Origin: JAJRZX01 sp964407495
GTDB taxonomy: Bacteria; Desulfobacterota; GWC2-55-46; JADFVP01
DNA: 64,000 bases
Direction: 5' to 3'
Assembly: GCA_964407495.1 (NCBI GenBank)
Contig: CAYOVP010000001.1
Span: forward strand, 51,215 to 115,214
The notes under the pieces were generated by a model. The model ran no database searches. It was not told where the DNA came from and worked only from the letters and a program-made list of their open reading frames with translations. Below are positions 7,796 to 15,370 of this stretch, one piece after another. A program made the translations under genes and the position numbers. Each line of letters starts with the position of its first letter. The first letter of the stretch is position 1.

Positions 7796-9571
7796 ATGTT
7801 TCTCGATAAAAAACGGGGCCTTGGCGCCCTGTTGGTATTTTTTGTTCTGAGTCTTTTCGTTCTGGCCGGGTGCTCGAAGGGTCCTCAGAAGCCGGCTGGC
7901 AAGGCCTCCGTTGAGAAGGAGGCGACAGATGCGGCAAGGCCCGCCTCTGCCGAGAAGGCCGCAGCCGCTACGGAAAAGGCCGCCAAAGGTGGGGCCAGTA
8001 CCCGGGCAGATGTAAAAACCGGCAAAAAGGTCTGGATAGAAAAGTGGATATATGCCCGCCCCATGCAGAAAAAGCGCGCAGGAGTGGCCGCCGTGGCCAT
8101 AGGCAGGCGTATCTACGCCATAGGAGGCGGCGAGTTCAGCAAGAAGGGGCTCAAGATCTTCAAGAGCGTTGAGTATGCCGATGTCCGGCCCGACGGTACG
8201 CTAAGCCCCTGGAAGTATTCCTCGCCCCTTACCATGCCCCGTGTCTACCCAGTTGCTGTTATTCACGATGGCTATATCTATGTCATGGGGGGCGAGTCCC
8301 TTGACGAGGTCTACACTGGCGCCGAGGACCAGAAGCCGCCGCGCCTTCTTAAATCCGTGGAGCGTGCACGGATTAACCCGGATGGTACCATCGGAAAGTG
8401 GACTCTCGAGAAGGTAAAGATGCACTTCCCACGCCGTGGTGGAGAGGTCTTCGCCGTGGACGGCTGGCTCTATGCCGGAGGGGGCTTTGGCGGAGACTTC
8501 CTGAACGACGTAGAGCGAGCCAGGATAAACACTGACGGCAGTCTCGGCACCTGGGAGGACGATAGTTTCTATAACCACGATAGGTACATCTCTGGTTTTG
8601 CCAGAAAGGGCCGCAGGCTCTATGTCATCGGCGGACACGTGAACAGCCCGGAGAGGGCCATGGAGTCCGTGGAGACTGCGGTGGCAAACCCTGACGGCAC
8701 ACTCACAGAGTGGGCAGAGACGAGCCCCCTGTATACGAGGCGTTTTCTGAATACGGCCTTAGTGGCGGGAGACACGCTCTATACCTTTGCAGGTCATAAT
8801 ACCATAAACCTGACGAGCGTGGAGAGGGCAAGGATCCTTGAGGACGGGACCCTCGGGAAATGGGAGCCCGATACCTCTCTTAATGTGCCGCGCCGCGCCG
8901 CCTCCTCGGTTCTGGTGGGAGACAGGATCTACGTCATAGGCGGGATGATAAAGCCTATGGGGTTCTCCGACTCAGTGGACGTTGTGGAGACCGCCCAGAT
9001 AGTGGAGGGAAAGAAACTCGGTAATTATGTTGCCCCTGACTCTGAGGATGCCAGGGAGTACGAGGTCCTTAAGGACACGGTGCCAACTGATGCGCGTAAC
9101 CATATTTCGCACGGCAAGGCCTACTTCAAGAGAAGGGCATACAAGAGCGTACTCTTTGATGCCAAGGAGGCCCTAAAGGAGGCCCCCGGCCTGCCAGAGG
9201 CATACAACCTGATGGCTGACGCATACTTTGCCCTTGGACAGAAGAAGAAGGCAGAGAAGGCCCTCGAGGACTCGCTGCACTCAAAGGAGAACTTCTACGC
9301 CCTCATGGGCCTTGCATATGTTGCCTTTGACAGGGAAGACTTCGAGAAATCAATAGGTTATTACGAGCGTGCCGCGGCCCTGAAGCCCGATAACGTCACC
9401 GCGCGTTTCAACCTCGGCGAGGCATACCTCAATGCCGGGAGGTATGAAGACGCCGAGAAGGAGTTCAAGTGGGTCCTCGGCGTGCGGCCAGACCTCGAGG
9501 AAGCCAAACTATACCTCAATATGAGCCGCAGGCACGTGGGGGGCAGAGCGGGCAAGAAGGGCCAAAAGTAG
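7796..9571 (+). CDS. Kelch-like/TPR lipoprotein
   Basis: A 591-residue exported lipoprotein: signal LFVLAGC with acylation at C26, then an Ala/Lys-rich linker (30-75). Residues of about 80-405 hold kelch-like beta-propeller blades, each with an IYxIGG or LYxxGG strand and a recurring turn DGTLSPW, DGTIGKW, DGSLGTW, DGTLTEW and DGTLGKW (five copies). The C-terminal 160 residues form about four TPR helical repeats (LPEAYNLMADAYFALGQ, VTARFNLGEAYLNAGRYEDAEKEF). Both modules mediate protein contacts, so it is probably an envelope scaffold; the partner is unknown. The ribosome site AAGGAGGT is strong. It appears to be a single-gene unit. Confidence 0.8.
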   Translation: MFLDKKRGLGALLVFFVLSLFVLAGCSKGPQKPAGKASVEKEATDAARPASAEKAAAATEKAAKGGASTRADVKTGKKVWIEKWIYARPMQKKRAGVAAVAIGRRIYAIGGGEFSKKGLKIFKSVEYADVRPDGTLSPWKYSSPLTMPRVYPVAVIHDGYIYVMGGESLDEVYTGAEDQKPPRLLKSVERARINPDGTIGKWTLEKVKMHFPRRGGEVFAVDGWLYAGGGFGGDFLNDVERARINTDGSLGTWEDDSFYNHDRYISGFARKGRRLYVIGGHVNSPERAMESVETAVANPDGTLTEWAETSPLYTRRFLNTALVAGDTLYTFAGHNTINLTSVERARILEDGTLGKWEPDTSLNVPRRAASSVLVGDRIYVIGGMIKPMGFSDSVDVVETAQIVEGKKLGNYVAPDSEDAREYEVLKDTVPTDARNHISHGKAYFKRRAYKSVLFDAKEALKEAPGLPEAYNLMADAYFALGQKKKAEKALEDSLHSKENFYALMGLAYVAFDREDFEKSIGYYERAAALKPDNVTARFNLGEAYLNAGRYEDAEKEFKWVLGVRPDLEEAKLYLNMSRRHVGGRAGKKGQK

Positions 9572-9753
9572 GAGAGATGGAGAAAGGGGAGTCAGTGGCC
9601 GAGGGCACGAAGGGCCCTTTTGTCTCCTTGATCCAGGGACGAATTATTCAGAGATTTTAGCATACAAGTAACCCCCGTCTTTTAGGGGAGAAACTATTCA
9701 CCGGAAAGTGCCTTGGCCGGTGCAGGGCGCAGGGGTGTAGAAGGGAAAAACTC

Positions 9754-9779
9754 TTCCACCGGCCTTCTGGCCGGTGGAA
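9754..9779. terminator. Perfect 11-bp hairpin
   Basis: TTCCACCGGCC, a TTCT loop and GGCCGGTGGAA. On the minus strand it is followed by GAGTTTTTC, so it may be a second terminator for the cytochrome genes, or a terminator for the upstream lipoprotein gene. Confidence 0.5.
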
Positions 9780-9809
9780 CAATAATGGACGGGACGAGGG
9801 GAATCAAGT

Positions 9810-9852
9810 AAAAAAAACGGTGGGCCTGGAGAGATGGCACACCGTTTTTTTG
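9810..9852. terminator. Bidirectional terminator between convergent genes
   Basis: AAAAAAACGGTG and CACCGTTTTTTT face each other across a 19-bp loop, directly after the stop of the minus-strand cytochrome. The A/T flanks allow termination on both strands. Confidence 0.75.
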
Positions 9853-9855
9853 TAT

Positions 9856-10224
9856 TCACTTTGCCGAGCACTTGCAGAGTTGGCGCAGGTAGTCTTTTAG
9901 TTCGCTTATCTCTTTCTTCGTGAGGGTATCGCCAAAGGGCGGCATCATGCGTGACCTGTTCGTAGCGGCCCCGCCTTCTCTTATGACGTTGATGAGGTCC
10001 TCGTCGCTGAGTTGGCTCATCTTCGCGGCATTGGTGTGGTTTCGCGGCCTGACAGGCTGTGTGGGGGTGTTGTTGGGGCCGTCACCCTTGCCATAGAGGC
10101 CGTGGCATGCCGCGCAGTAGAAGCGGTAGACTTCCTTGGCCGTTCCGGCACTGGCCGGGCCCATGGTAAGGGCACTGAGAAAGACGATGAGTGCCGCTGT
10201 CTTTAGAAGGATCCTGAAACTCAT
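9856..10224 (-). CDS. Monoheme c-type cytochrome
   Basis: A 122-residue periplasmic cytochrome c. A signal peptide (about 1-26, cleavage after PASA) is followed by one heme site CAACH (C37, C40, H41) with GKGDGPN directly after it, and a likely axial Met in RMMPPFGD. The arrangement is that of small class I or SoxX/CccA-like electron carriers. It lies 17 bases downstream of the diheme cytochrome gene on the same strand, so the two are probably one operon passing electrons in the periplasm. Confidence 0.88.
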   Translation of the reverse strand: MSFRILLKTAALIVFLSALTMGPASAGTAKEVYRFYCAACHGLYGKGDGPNNTPTQPVRPRNHTNAAKMSQLSDEDLINVIREGGAATNRSRMMPPFGDTLTKKEISELKDYLRQLCKCSAK

Positions 10225-10241
10225 GCCCTTTTCCAGTAGGT

Positions 10242-10997
10242 TTATTCCTGCGCCGCAACGTACTCCACAAGGGCCCTGAGTTTGACCTCTGAGAGCATCT
10301 TGGAGTACCTTGGCATGGGGCTCGTGGGTGTGAAGGCCCCTGGGTTTTTTATGTAAGAGTAAATCCAGTCAGGGTTCAGCCTCTTTGCCGTCCCAATAAG
10401 GGTAGGGCCCGTGAGACCGCCCACAACCTTGGAGCCCCGCCTGATGGTGTGACACCCGTAGCACCCGAGTTTTTTCTGGAATATGAACCTGCCTCGCACC
10501 GTTGCCCGGGGCTTGATGTTGGCCTCCATTACATCAGGTGACTTGAGACCCCGGAGGTAGGCCGCTACCTCCACCGCCTCTCTTGCCGGGAGGGCCATAT
10601 GATTGCCGTCGTTTTTCTCTGTAAGGGAGTTGTACTTCATCCCGCGTATGGGTGTTGGGTGGCGGAGCCAGGCCTCGATGAAGCCTTCTCTGAACTTGCT
10701 CCCTGCATACCAGAGCGCAGGCCCCTTCTCGCTGAGCCTCTCCTCTATGGTGGGCTTCTTTCCTGGTCTCTTTACGCTGTGGCAGGAGGCGCACTTGGCC
10801 CTGAAGATGGCCCTGCCGCTACCGGGCCCGGCCATTACCGTTGTAGCCATGAGCAACATGGCCGTAAAGAACGAGAGGACAAGAAGGAACTCGGTGCCCC
10901 TCCTGGGGATGCGAGGGTCTCTTGGGCCAGTTGGCCGGGCCTCCCTGGCAGGAGATTGCCATATTCCGCCCCTTCTCTGTTCTGCGTGCATTGCCAT
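10242..10997 (-). CDS. Diheme c-type cytochrome
   Basis: A 251-residue protein with two heme-attachment motifs: CASCH (C69, C72, H73) and CYGCH (C179, C182, H183), each followed by a cytochrome c fold. A hydrophobic signal or anchor (about 36-57) is preceded by an unusually long basic leader of 35 residues. The ATG at 10997 is chosen because a consensus promoter lies two bases upstream of its predicted transcription start and no later start codon keeps the whole signal helix. An AGGAGG at the DNA level inside the leader has no start codon behind it. It is probably an inner-membrane or periplasmic electron carrier paired with the monoheme cytochrome. Confidence 0.82.
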   Translation of the reverse strand: MAMHAEQRRGGIWQSPAREARPTGPRDPRIPRRGTEFLLVLSFFTAMLLMATTVMAGPGSGRAIFRAKCASCHSVKRPGKKPTIEERLSEKGPALWYAGSKFREGFIEAWLRHPTPIRGMKYNSLTEKNDGNHMALPAREAVEVAAYLRGLKSPDVMEANIKPRATVRGRFIFQKKLGCYGCHTIRRGSKVVGGLTGPTLIGTAKRLNPDWIYSYIKNPGAFTPTSPMPRYSKMLSEVKLRALVEYVAAQE

Positions 10998-11005
10998 ATT
11001 CTCTC

Positions 11006-11034
11006 TGTATATAGAAGAGATGGCCTTTTGTCAA
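11006..11034 (-). promoter_or_regulatory. Consensus promoter of the cytochrome operon
   Basis: On the minus strand: TTGACA (11034-11029), 17 bp, TATACA (11011-11006). The predicted start of transcription is near 10999, two bases before the ATG at 10997, so the leader is almost absent. Confidence 0.8.
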
Positions 11035-11158
11035 GAATTATGAGGCAAGAAAGGCCACCTGGTGTCTCGGTCTTGCGACGTTGCGGTCTGAATGATCTCT
11101 CCGCCCGGCCTTCTCATGGCTCATGGCAGTATTATTCATGTGGAAGAAGAAGTACGAG

Positions 11159-11187
11159 TTGAGATTTATTAATATCTGGTGTATAAT
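11159..11187 (+). promoter_or_regulatory. Orphan promoter
   Basis: TTGAGA (11159-11164), a 17-bp AT-rich spacer and TATAAT (11182-11187). Nothing recognisable is encoded directly downstream; it may drive a small RNA, a short peptide or the BlaI-type gene through a longer leader. Confidence 0.45.
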
Positions 11188-11544
11188 GACGAAGTTTGGA
11201 GAGATGAAGACAATCGGCAAACCATTGGCAAGGGCACAGGGGCATCTGGGGGGAGGTGGGGTTTGTATCGCCTCACTCTGCATCCAAGGCCTGGTAGGTA
11301 CTGTCAGTGGATCTGGGAAAACGGCGTATGGGGGGCAGGGTGAGAGGGGTATATGAAAGAGACCGGTCTTCATGGCACGGAAGGGCAGGAAAGGGTACAT
11401 GCCCGTAGATGTAGGGCCCTGGCAGAGGGGCATCTCTTGACGAGTTTTGTAGCGAAGGTGCAACCTATTCAGATGTCATGATTTTTCATGCAGAAGAGGG
11501 TAGATCAGAAGAGGGTAGATTAACAAATCTTAATACTAAAATCC

Positions 11545-11573
11545 TTGACATTCTACAGAGCGTAGAATATAAT
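11545..11573 (+). promoter_or_regulatory. Perfect sigma-70 promoter with repressor operator
   Basis: TTGACA (11545-11550), 17 bp and TATAAT (11568-11573): both hexamers and the spacing match consensus. The spacer is filled by the dyad TTCTAC-AGAGC-GTAGAA (11551-11567). The predicted start (11580) is one base before the ATG at 11581. The same dyad recurs at 12269-12285. Confidence 0.9.
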
Positions 11574-11580
11574 TTTTATT

Positions 11581-11985
11581 ATGACTGGTAATACACAAAA
11601 AGGCATGCTCGGAAGCCTTGAGCAGGAAATCATGGACACCTTCTGGGACCTCGGTGGCATGAGCGGCAAGGCCGTCCACGAGCATATAAACAGATCGCGC
11701 CCCACGGCCCTTACAACAGTACTAACTGTAATGGAGAGGCTCAGGAAAAAGGGCCTCCTGAAGAAAGAAAAGAGGGGCGGCGTCTTTATCTTCGAGGCCA
11801 CCCTCACAAGAGAGGAGTTTGCCCGCAGGGTCTCTGCCAGGATCTTCAAGGATATCTTCGATCTCTCCACGGGTTCGGCGGCGGCGTCTTTTGTGGACAC
11901 CCTGGCCGAGGTAGACCCAGAAGAACTGAAAAGGCTCGATGAGTTGATTCAGAAGAAAAAAAAGGAACTGGAGAAAAAGTCCTGA
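11581..11985 (+). CDS. BlaI/MecI/CopY-family repressor, cysteine-free
   Basis: A 134-residue winged-helix repressor of the BlaI/MecI/CopY family: LGSLEQEIMDTFWDLGGMSGKAVHEHI, then the recognition region RPTALTTVLTVMERLRKKGLLKKEKRGGVFIFEA and a C-terminal dimerisation helix ending in a Lys-rich tail. It has no cysteine, so the CopY-type CxCx4CxC metal site is missing, and no BlaR1/MecR1-type sensor protease is encoded nearby. Its own promoter and the entry of the efflux operon share an operator-like dyad, which argues that it represses itself and the copper genes. How the signal is sensed is unclear. Translation starts one base after the predicted transcription start. Confidence 0.88.
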   Translation: MTGNTQKGMLGSLEQEIMDTFWDLGGMSGKAVHEHINRSRPTALTTVLTVMERLRKKGLLKKEKRGGVFIFEATLTREEFARRVSARIFKDIFDLSTGSAAASFVDTLAEVDPEELKRLDELIQKKKKELEKKS

Positions 11986-12314
11986 ACAAGCCCTGTATCC
12001 CGGGGCTGTGAGGCAGGGCGCAGGTGCAGGCGCACTCTGAGTTGTGGGCGATTTTTCGTGAGGGGGGAGGATAGGGACAGAGACCTGCCACTTGGCCCTG
12101 GCAAAGGATTGTTCTAAAGGATCTACAGGGTTGTCTTGGTATCATAGGCGGTCCCTCTTCCGGGGTAGAGGGCAGGGGCCAGGAGTTTTATAGAGTTATG
12201 GCCGTTCCAGGCCTGTGGTATGGTTGCAAATGGTCTGGAGACGGCGATGGCTTTTTTTTACCCATCTTTTCTACTATTGGTAGAAAAGATGGGCTGAGTA
12301 AAGAGGGGGCATTC
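11986..12314. other. Intergenic region before the efflux operon
   Basis: No gene. It carries the long palindrome at 12261-12293, with an eight-T run just before it. No clear promoter hexamers could be fixed; a weak pair TTTACC (12257) and TAGAAA (12281) would overlap the palindrome. Confidence 0.4.
12261..12293. promoter_or_regulatory. Second repressor operator inside a 14-bp palindrome
   Basis: Perfect arms CCCATCTTTTCTAC and GTAGAAAAGATGGG with a TATTG centre. The core TTCTAC-N5-GTAGAA (12269-12285) is identical in half-sites and spacing to the dyad in the repressor promoter. It lies 22 bp before the ATG of the efflux operon. It could also fold in RNA, but no T run follows, so an operator is favoured over a terminator. 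Confidence 0.78.
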
Positions 12315-13763
12315 ATGTTGAGCCTTGAGAAAAAAAGGATCGGTTGGGCCGTGGCCCCTGCTCCAAGGAGAGGGGGGCTCAGGGTTGGGACCATCTTTTC
12401 CGCGCTAATGCTCCTGGTCTTCCTGGTGCCCTTGGAGGCATCTGGCGCAGGCACTGCGATGGAGACTCCTTCTCGTGCCATGGTCACTTCACAACGCGAA
12501 GGGCTGGAGGTAGACCGGGCCCCAAGGTCCGAGCCAGAGGACCCTCAGGCGCCCGAGAAGAAGGCAGGGCCGGCCAGGCGCAGTCTTGCCTATTTTATCG
12601 GCCTTGCAAGGGAGCGAAACCCCAGGCTCAGGGCCGCCTTTCGTCGCTGGAAGATGAGCGAGGAGAGGCCGGCCCAGGCAAGGGCCCTTGAGAACCCGGT
12701 TCTCAGGTACACCGAGCCCGCGCGCGAGATAGAGACACGCCTTGGCCCCGTGGACCGCGCCTTCTCGCTGAGCCAGAAACTGCCCTTTCCGGGCAAACTC
12801 GGCCTCAAGGGGGACATAGCGTCCAAAGAAGCCGAAATAGCGCGCCTTGAGTATGAAAAACTCCTCCGTGACCTTACCGCAGAGGTCAAGAAGACCTACT
12901 ATGAACTCTACTTCGTGGACAAGGCCATTGAACTTCAGAAAGAGAACGAGGCCGTTCTCGAGTACTTCGCTGAGATAAGCAGGCGCAACTATGGTCTCGA
13001 TGTCTCGGAACTCGACGAACTCGTCCGGGCCCAGAAGTCCTCGGCAGGCGCCACCTTCGCCCTGCTCAAGGCCAGGGACATGCGAAAGACCGTTACGGCG
13101 CGGCTCAATACCCTCCTTGACAGGCCGCCGGATACAGAAGTGGGCCCAATAGAAGAGCCAGACTTTCTGGACGTGGACCTCACGGTAGAAAAGATGTTTG
13201 ACCTTGCAAGAAAGTACAACGAGAACATAAGGCTCGCTGGCCTTGGAGTGGAAAAGAGCGAACTGGAGAGGAAACTCGCGCGCTTCAGTTACCTTCCGGA
13301 CTTCAGCGTTGGGGTGAATTACTCACAGATAGGCCAGCCTCCTTCCATGACGAGGAACGCAGGCGACGACGCCCTGTCTTTTACCCTCGGAGTGAGCATA
13401 CCTATCTGGTTCAGAAAGAACAGGGCCTCTCTCGATGAGAAGAAGGAAGGGGCCCTTGCCTCGCGGTTCGAGAAGAGGGCCGAACTCCAGGAGATAAGCG
13501 GGCTTGTGAAAGAGGTTTACTACAACATGAGTACATCGAGAAGGATAGCCCTTCTTTACAAGAAACGCTTCATACCAGAGGCCAAGGACTCCATGGATTT
13601 TGCAGAGGCGAGGTACAAGACAGGCAAGGAGTCGCTGGGAAGGCTCCTCGAGACCCAGTCCATGTGGATAGACTTCAGGCTCATCTATTACCGGTCATTT
13701 GCGGACTACCTGAAGGATATAGCCGAGCTCGAGAGGCTTACGGCCACGGAATTCACAAAGTGA
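12315..13763 (+). CDS. cusC: Outer-membrane efflux channel, CusC/TolC type
   Basis: A 482-residue outer-membrane factor with a signal segment (VGTIFSALMLLVFLVPLEASGAG) and two long helical coiled-coil repeats typical of TolC-family proteins (RNPRLRAAFRRWKMSEE, VKKTYYELYFVDKAIELQKENEAV and the second copy from about 290). It should form the exit duct for metal ions. The ATG at 12315 is preferred because of the purine-rich AGAGGGGG upstream and because upstream codons would run through the operator palindrome. It is followed after 13 bases by the membrane-fusion gene, so the three efflux parts are encoded in the order C-B-A. The symbol is assigned by context. Confidence 0.87.
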   Translation: MLSLEKKRIGWAVAPAPRRGGLRVGTIFSALMLLVFLVPLEASGAGTAMETPSRAMVTSQREGLEVDRAPRSEPEDPQAPEKKAGPARRSLAYFIGLARERNPRLRAAFRRWKMSEERPAQARALENPVLRYTEPAREIETRLGPVDRAFSLSQKLPFPGKLGLKGDIASKEAEIARLEYEKLLRDLTAEVKKTYYELYFVDKAIELQKENEAVLEYFAEISRRNYGLDVSELDELVRAQKSSAGATFALLKARDMRKTVTARLNTLLDRPPDTEVGPIEEPDFLDVDLTVEKMFDLARKYNENIRLAGLGVEKSELERKLARFSYLPDFSVGVNYSQIGQPPSMTRNAGDDALSFTLGVSIPIWFRKNRASLDEKKEGALASRFEKRAELQEISGLVKEVYYNMSTSRRIALLYKKRFIPEAKDSMDFAEARYKTGKESLGRLLETQSMWIDFRLIYYRSFADYLKDIAELERLTATEFTK

Positions 13764-13776
13764 GAGGTCTACATAA

Positions 13777-15168
13777 ATGAAAAAAGTCTTCTTGATATTA
13801 CTGCTCCTCCTTCTGGGGGGCATAATGGGGGCAGGGGGGCTGTACATGACCTCCCGACACGGCAGGGAAGCGTCCGCACCGGCAGAGGGGGGGGCAGGGA
13901 AGAAGGGCAGGAAGATACTGTACTACAAGGCCCCCATGGACCCGTCCTATATCTCCGAAAAGCCGGGGAAGTCGCCCATGGGCATGGACCTCATACCAGT
14001 ATACGAGGGTGAGGAAGATACCATGGAGCCGGGTACGGTTAAAATAGACCCCGTGACCATACAGAACATGGGTGTGCGCACGGCCAAGGTGCGCCGCATG
14101 AGGTTAGAGAAGACCATAAGGACCGTTGGCCGTATCACCTATGACGAGAAGAAGGTCTATCACATACACACCAAGATAGACGGCTGGGTGGAGAAACTCT
14201 ATTTCGACTTTACGGGTCAGAAGGTGAATAGAGGTGATACGCTCCTCGAGTTCTACAGCCCCAAACTCATATCCGCCGAGGAAGAACTCCTCCTTGCCAG
14301 GAAGATGGCCGCGAGGATGAAAGAGGTGCGCAGGACCTCCCTCGTTGACCTCAGCAGGCGGAGGCTCGAACTCTGGGATGTGCCCGAGGACCAGATAAGG
14401 GAGATAGAGGAGACTGGCAAGGCAAAGCGTACACTCCGTATCCTCTCGCCTGTAACAGGAATCATTGTGGATAAGCCCGTGGTCGAGGGCATGTACGTCC
14501 AGCCTGGAAGAAACCTCTTCACCATAGCGGATATCTCCACGGTCTGGGCCTATGCCGATATCTACGAGTACGAACTCCCCTGGGTGAGGCTCGGCCAGGG
14601 CGTGGATATGACCCTTGCGTCCTACCCTGGGAAGGTCTTTCACGGCCATGTCTCGTTCATATACCCCTTTGTGGAGCCAAAGACAAGGACCATACGCGTC
14701 AGGGTGGAGTTCGATAACCCGGATTTCAGACTCAAGCCCGATATGTACGCTGATATGACACTGAGGGCGGTAGTAAGCCGAAGGGCCGTGGCAGTACCCA
14801 AGGAGGCGGTCCTCCTCTCGGGTAAGCGGAGCGTCGTCATACTCTCGCGCGGCAACGGAAAGTTCAGACCCCAGGACGTGGTCCTCGGCGCAGAGACCGA
14901 CGATTACTATGAGGTGCGCTCTGGCCTCAAACCCGGCGACACGGTGGTGACATCTGCGCAGTTCCTCATAGACTCGGAGAGTAGCCTCAAGGAGGCGGTC
15001 TCCAAGATGCTCGAGGCAAAGAAGATGAAGGGCTCGAAGAAGAAGGGCGGGGCCATGAAGGGTATGAAGATGCCCGGCATGAAGAAAGATATGCCCATGA
15101 AGGGCATGAAGATGGAAGGTATGAAGAAAGATATGCCCATGAAGATGCCCATGAAGGGTATGAAGTAG
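13777..15168 (+). CDS. cusB: Membrane-fusion protein CusB with Met-rich tail
   Basis: A 463-residue periplasmic adaptor anchored by an N-terminal helix (about 4-24). Residues 47-80 form a heavy-metal-binding module (YYKAPMDPSYISEKPGKSPMGMDLIPVYEG) as in CusB/SilB. The lipoyl-like and beta-barrel regions follow (KIDGWVEKLYFDFTGQKVNRGDTLLEF, then ILSPVTGIIVDKPVVEGMYVQPG). The last 45 residues are an unusual tail of repeated MKGMKM/MKKDMP units, with about 17 methionines and many lysines, suited to Cu(I)/Ag(I) binding. The ribosome region is weak (GAGAGG); coupling to cusC is likely. Confidence 0.92.
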   Translation: MKKVFLILLLLLLGGIMGAGGLYMTSRHGREASAPAEGGAGKKGRKILYYKAPMDPSYISEKPGKSPMGMDLIPVYEGEEDTMEPGTVKIDPVTIQNMGVRTAKVRRMRLEKTIRTVGRITYDEKKVYHIHTKIDGWVEKLYFDFTGQKVNRGDTLLEFYSPKLISAEEELLLARKMAARMKEVRRTSLVDLSRRRLELWDVPEDQIREIEETGKAKRTLRILSPVTGIIVDKPVVEGMYVQPGRNLFTIADISTVWAYADIYEYELPWVRLGQGVDMTLASYPGKVFHGHVSFIYPFVEPKTRTIRVRVEFDNPDFRLKPDMYADMTLRAVVSRRAVAVPKEAVLLSGKRSVVILSRGNGKFRPQDVVLGAETDDYYEVRSGLKPGDTVVTSAQFLIDSESSLKEAVSKMLEAKKMKGSKKKGGAMKGMKMPGMKKDMPMKGMKMEGMKKDMPMKMPMKGMK

Positions 15169-15169
15169 C

Positions 15170-15286
15170 CCAGGCCGCGAAAAGCGCGGCCTGGAACTGG
15201 TTTTCTTTGCCCCGCTTTCTTTTTTCCAAAAGAAAGCGGGAAATAAAAGTTCTTTTCTTCAACTTTCTTTTTGAAAAAGAAAGTTG
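15170..15286 (+). repeat. Three consecutive hairpins between cusB and cusA
   Basis: Hairpin 1: CCAGGCCGCG/CGCGGCCTGG (15170-15194) followed by GGTTTTC. Hairpin 2: CCCGCTTTCTTTT/AAAAGAAAGCGGG (15211-15240). Hairpin 3: CAACTTTCTTTTT/AAAAAGAAAGTTG (15260-15286). They lie inside an operon, so they may be mRNA-stabilising, attenuating or partial terminators that set different amounts of CusCB and CusA. Confidence 0.7.
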
Positions 15287-15370
15287 CAAAGAAAACAATG
15301 CCAGCGGCCCAAGGGCCGGGGGGGCTATGGCACACTTACGAGGTATCAGGCCCTCGCAGGGAAGGTATAG

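Larger units (their letters stand above)
10998..11580. other. Intergenic region with three promoters, no sure gene
   Basis: Between the divergent cytochrome and repressor genes. It holds the cytochrome promoter, a free-standing promoter at 11159-11187 and the repressor promoter. A 50-codon frame (11204-11356) follows the middle promoter, but its composition is Gly-rich and unconvincing. Confidence 0.4.

Noticed and set aside
11204..11356. 50-residue Gly-rich peptide after the orphan promoter
   Set aside because: The ribosome site is too close to the ATG (2 bases), the composition is unlike the neighbours, and no helix or motif is visible. Kept only as a possibility in the finding on the promoter.
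11581..11985. Beta-lactam resistance regulator (BlaI/MecI)
   Set aside because: No beta-lactamase, PBP2a or BlaR1 gene is near; the shared operator lies before a metal efflux operon.
12261..12293. Intrinsic terminator
   Set aside because: The hairpin is perfect but lacks a downstream T run on the plus strand; the T run is on its 5' side. Identity with the repressor dyad favours an operator.
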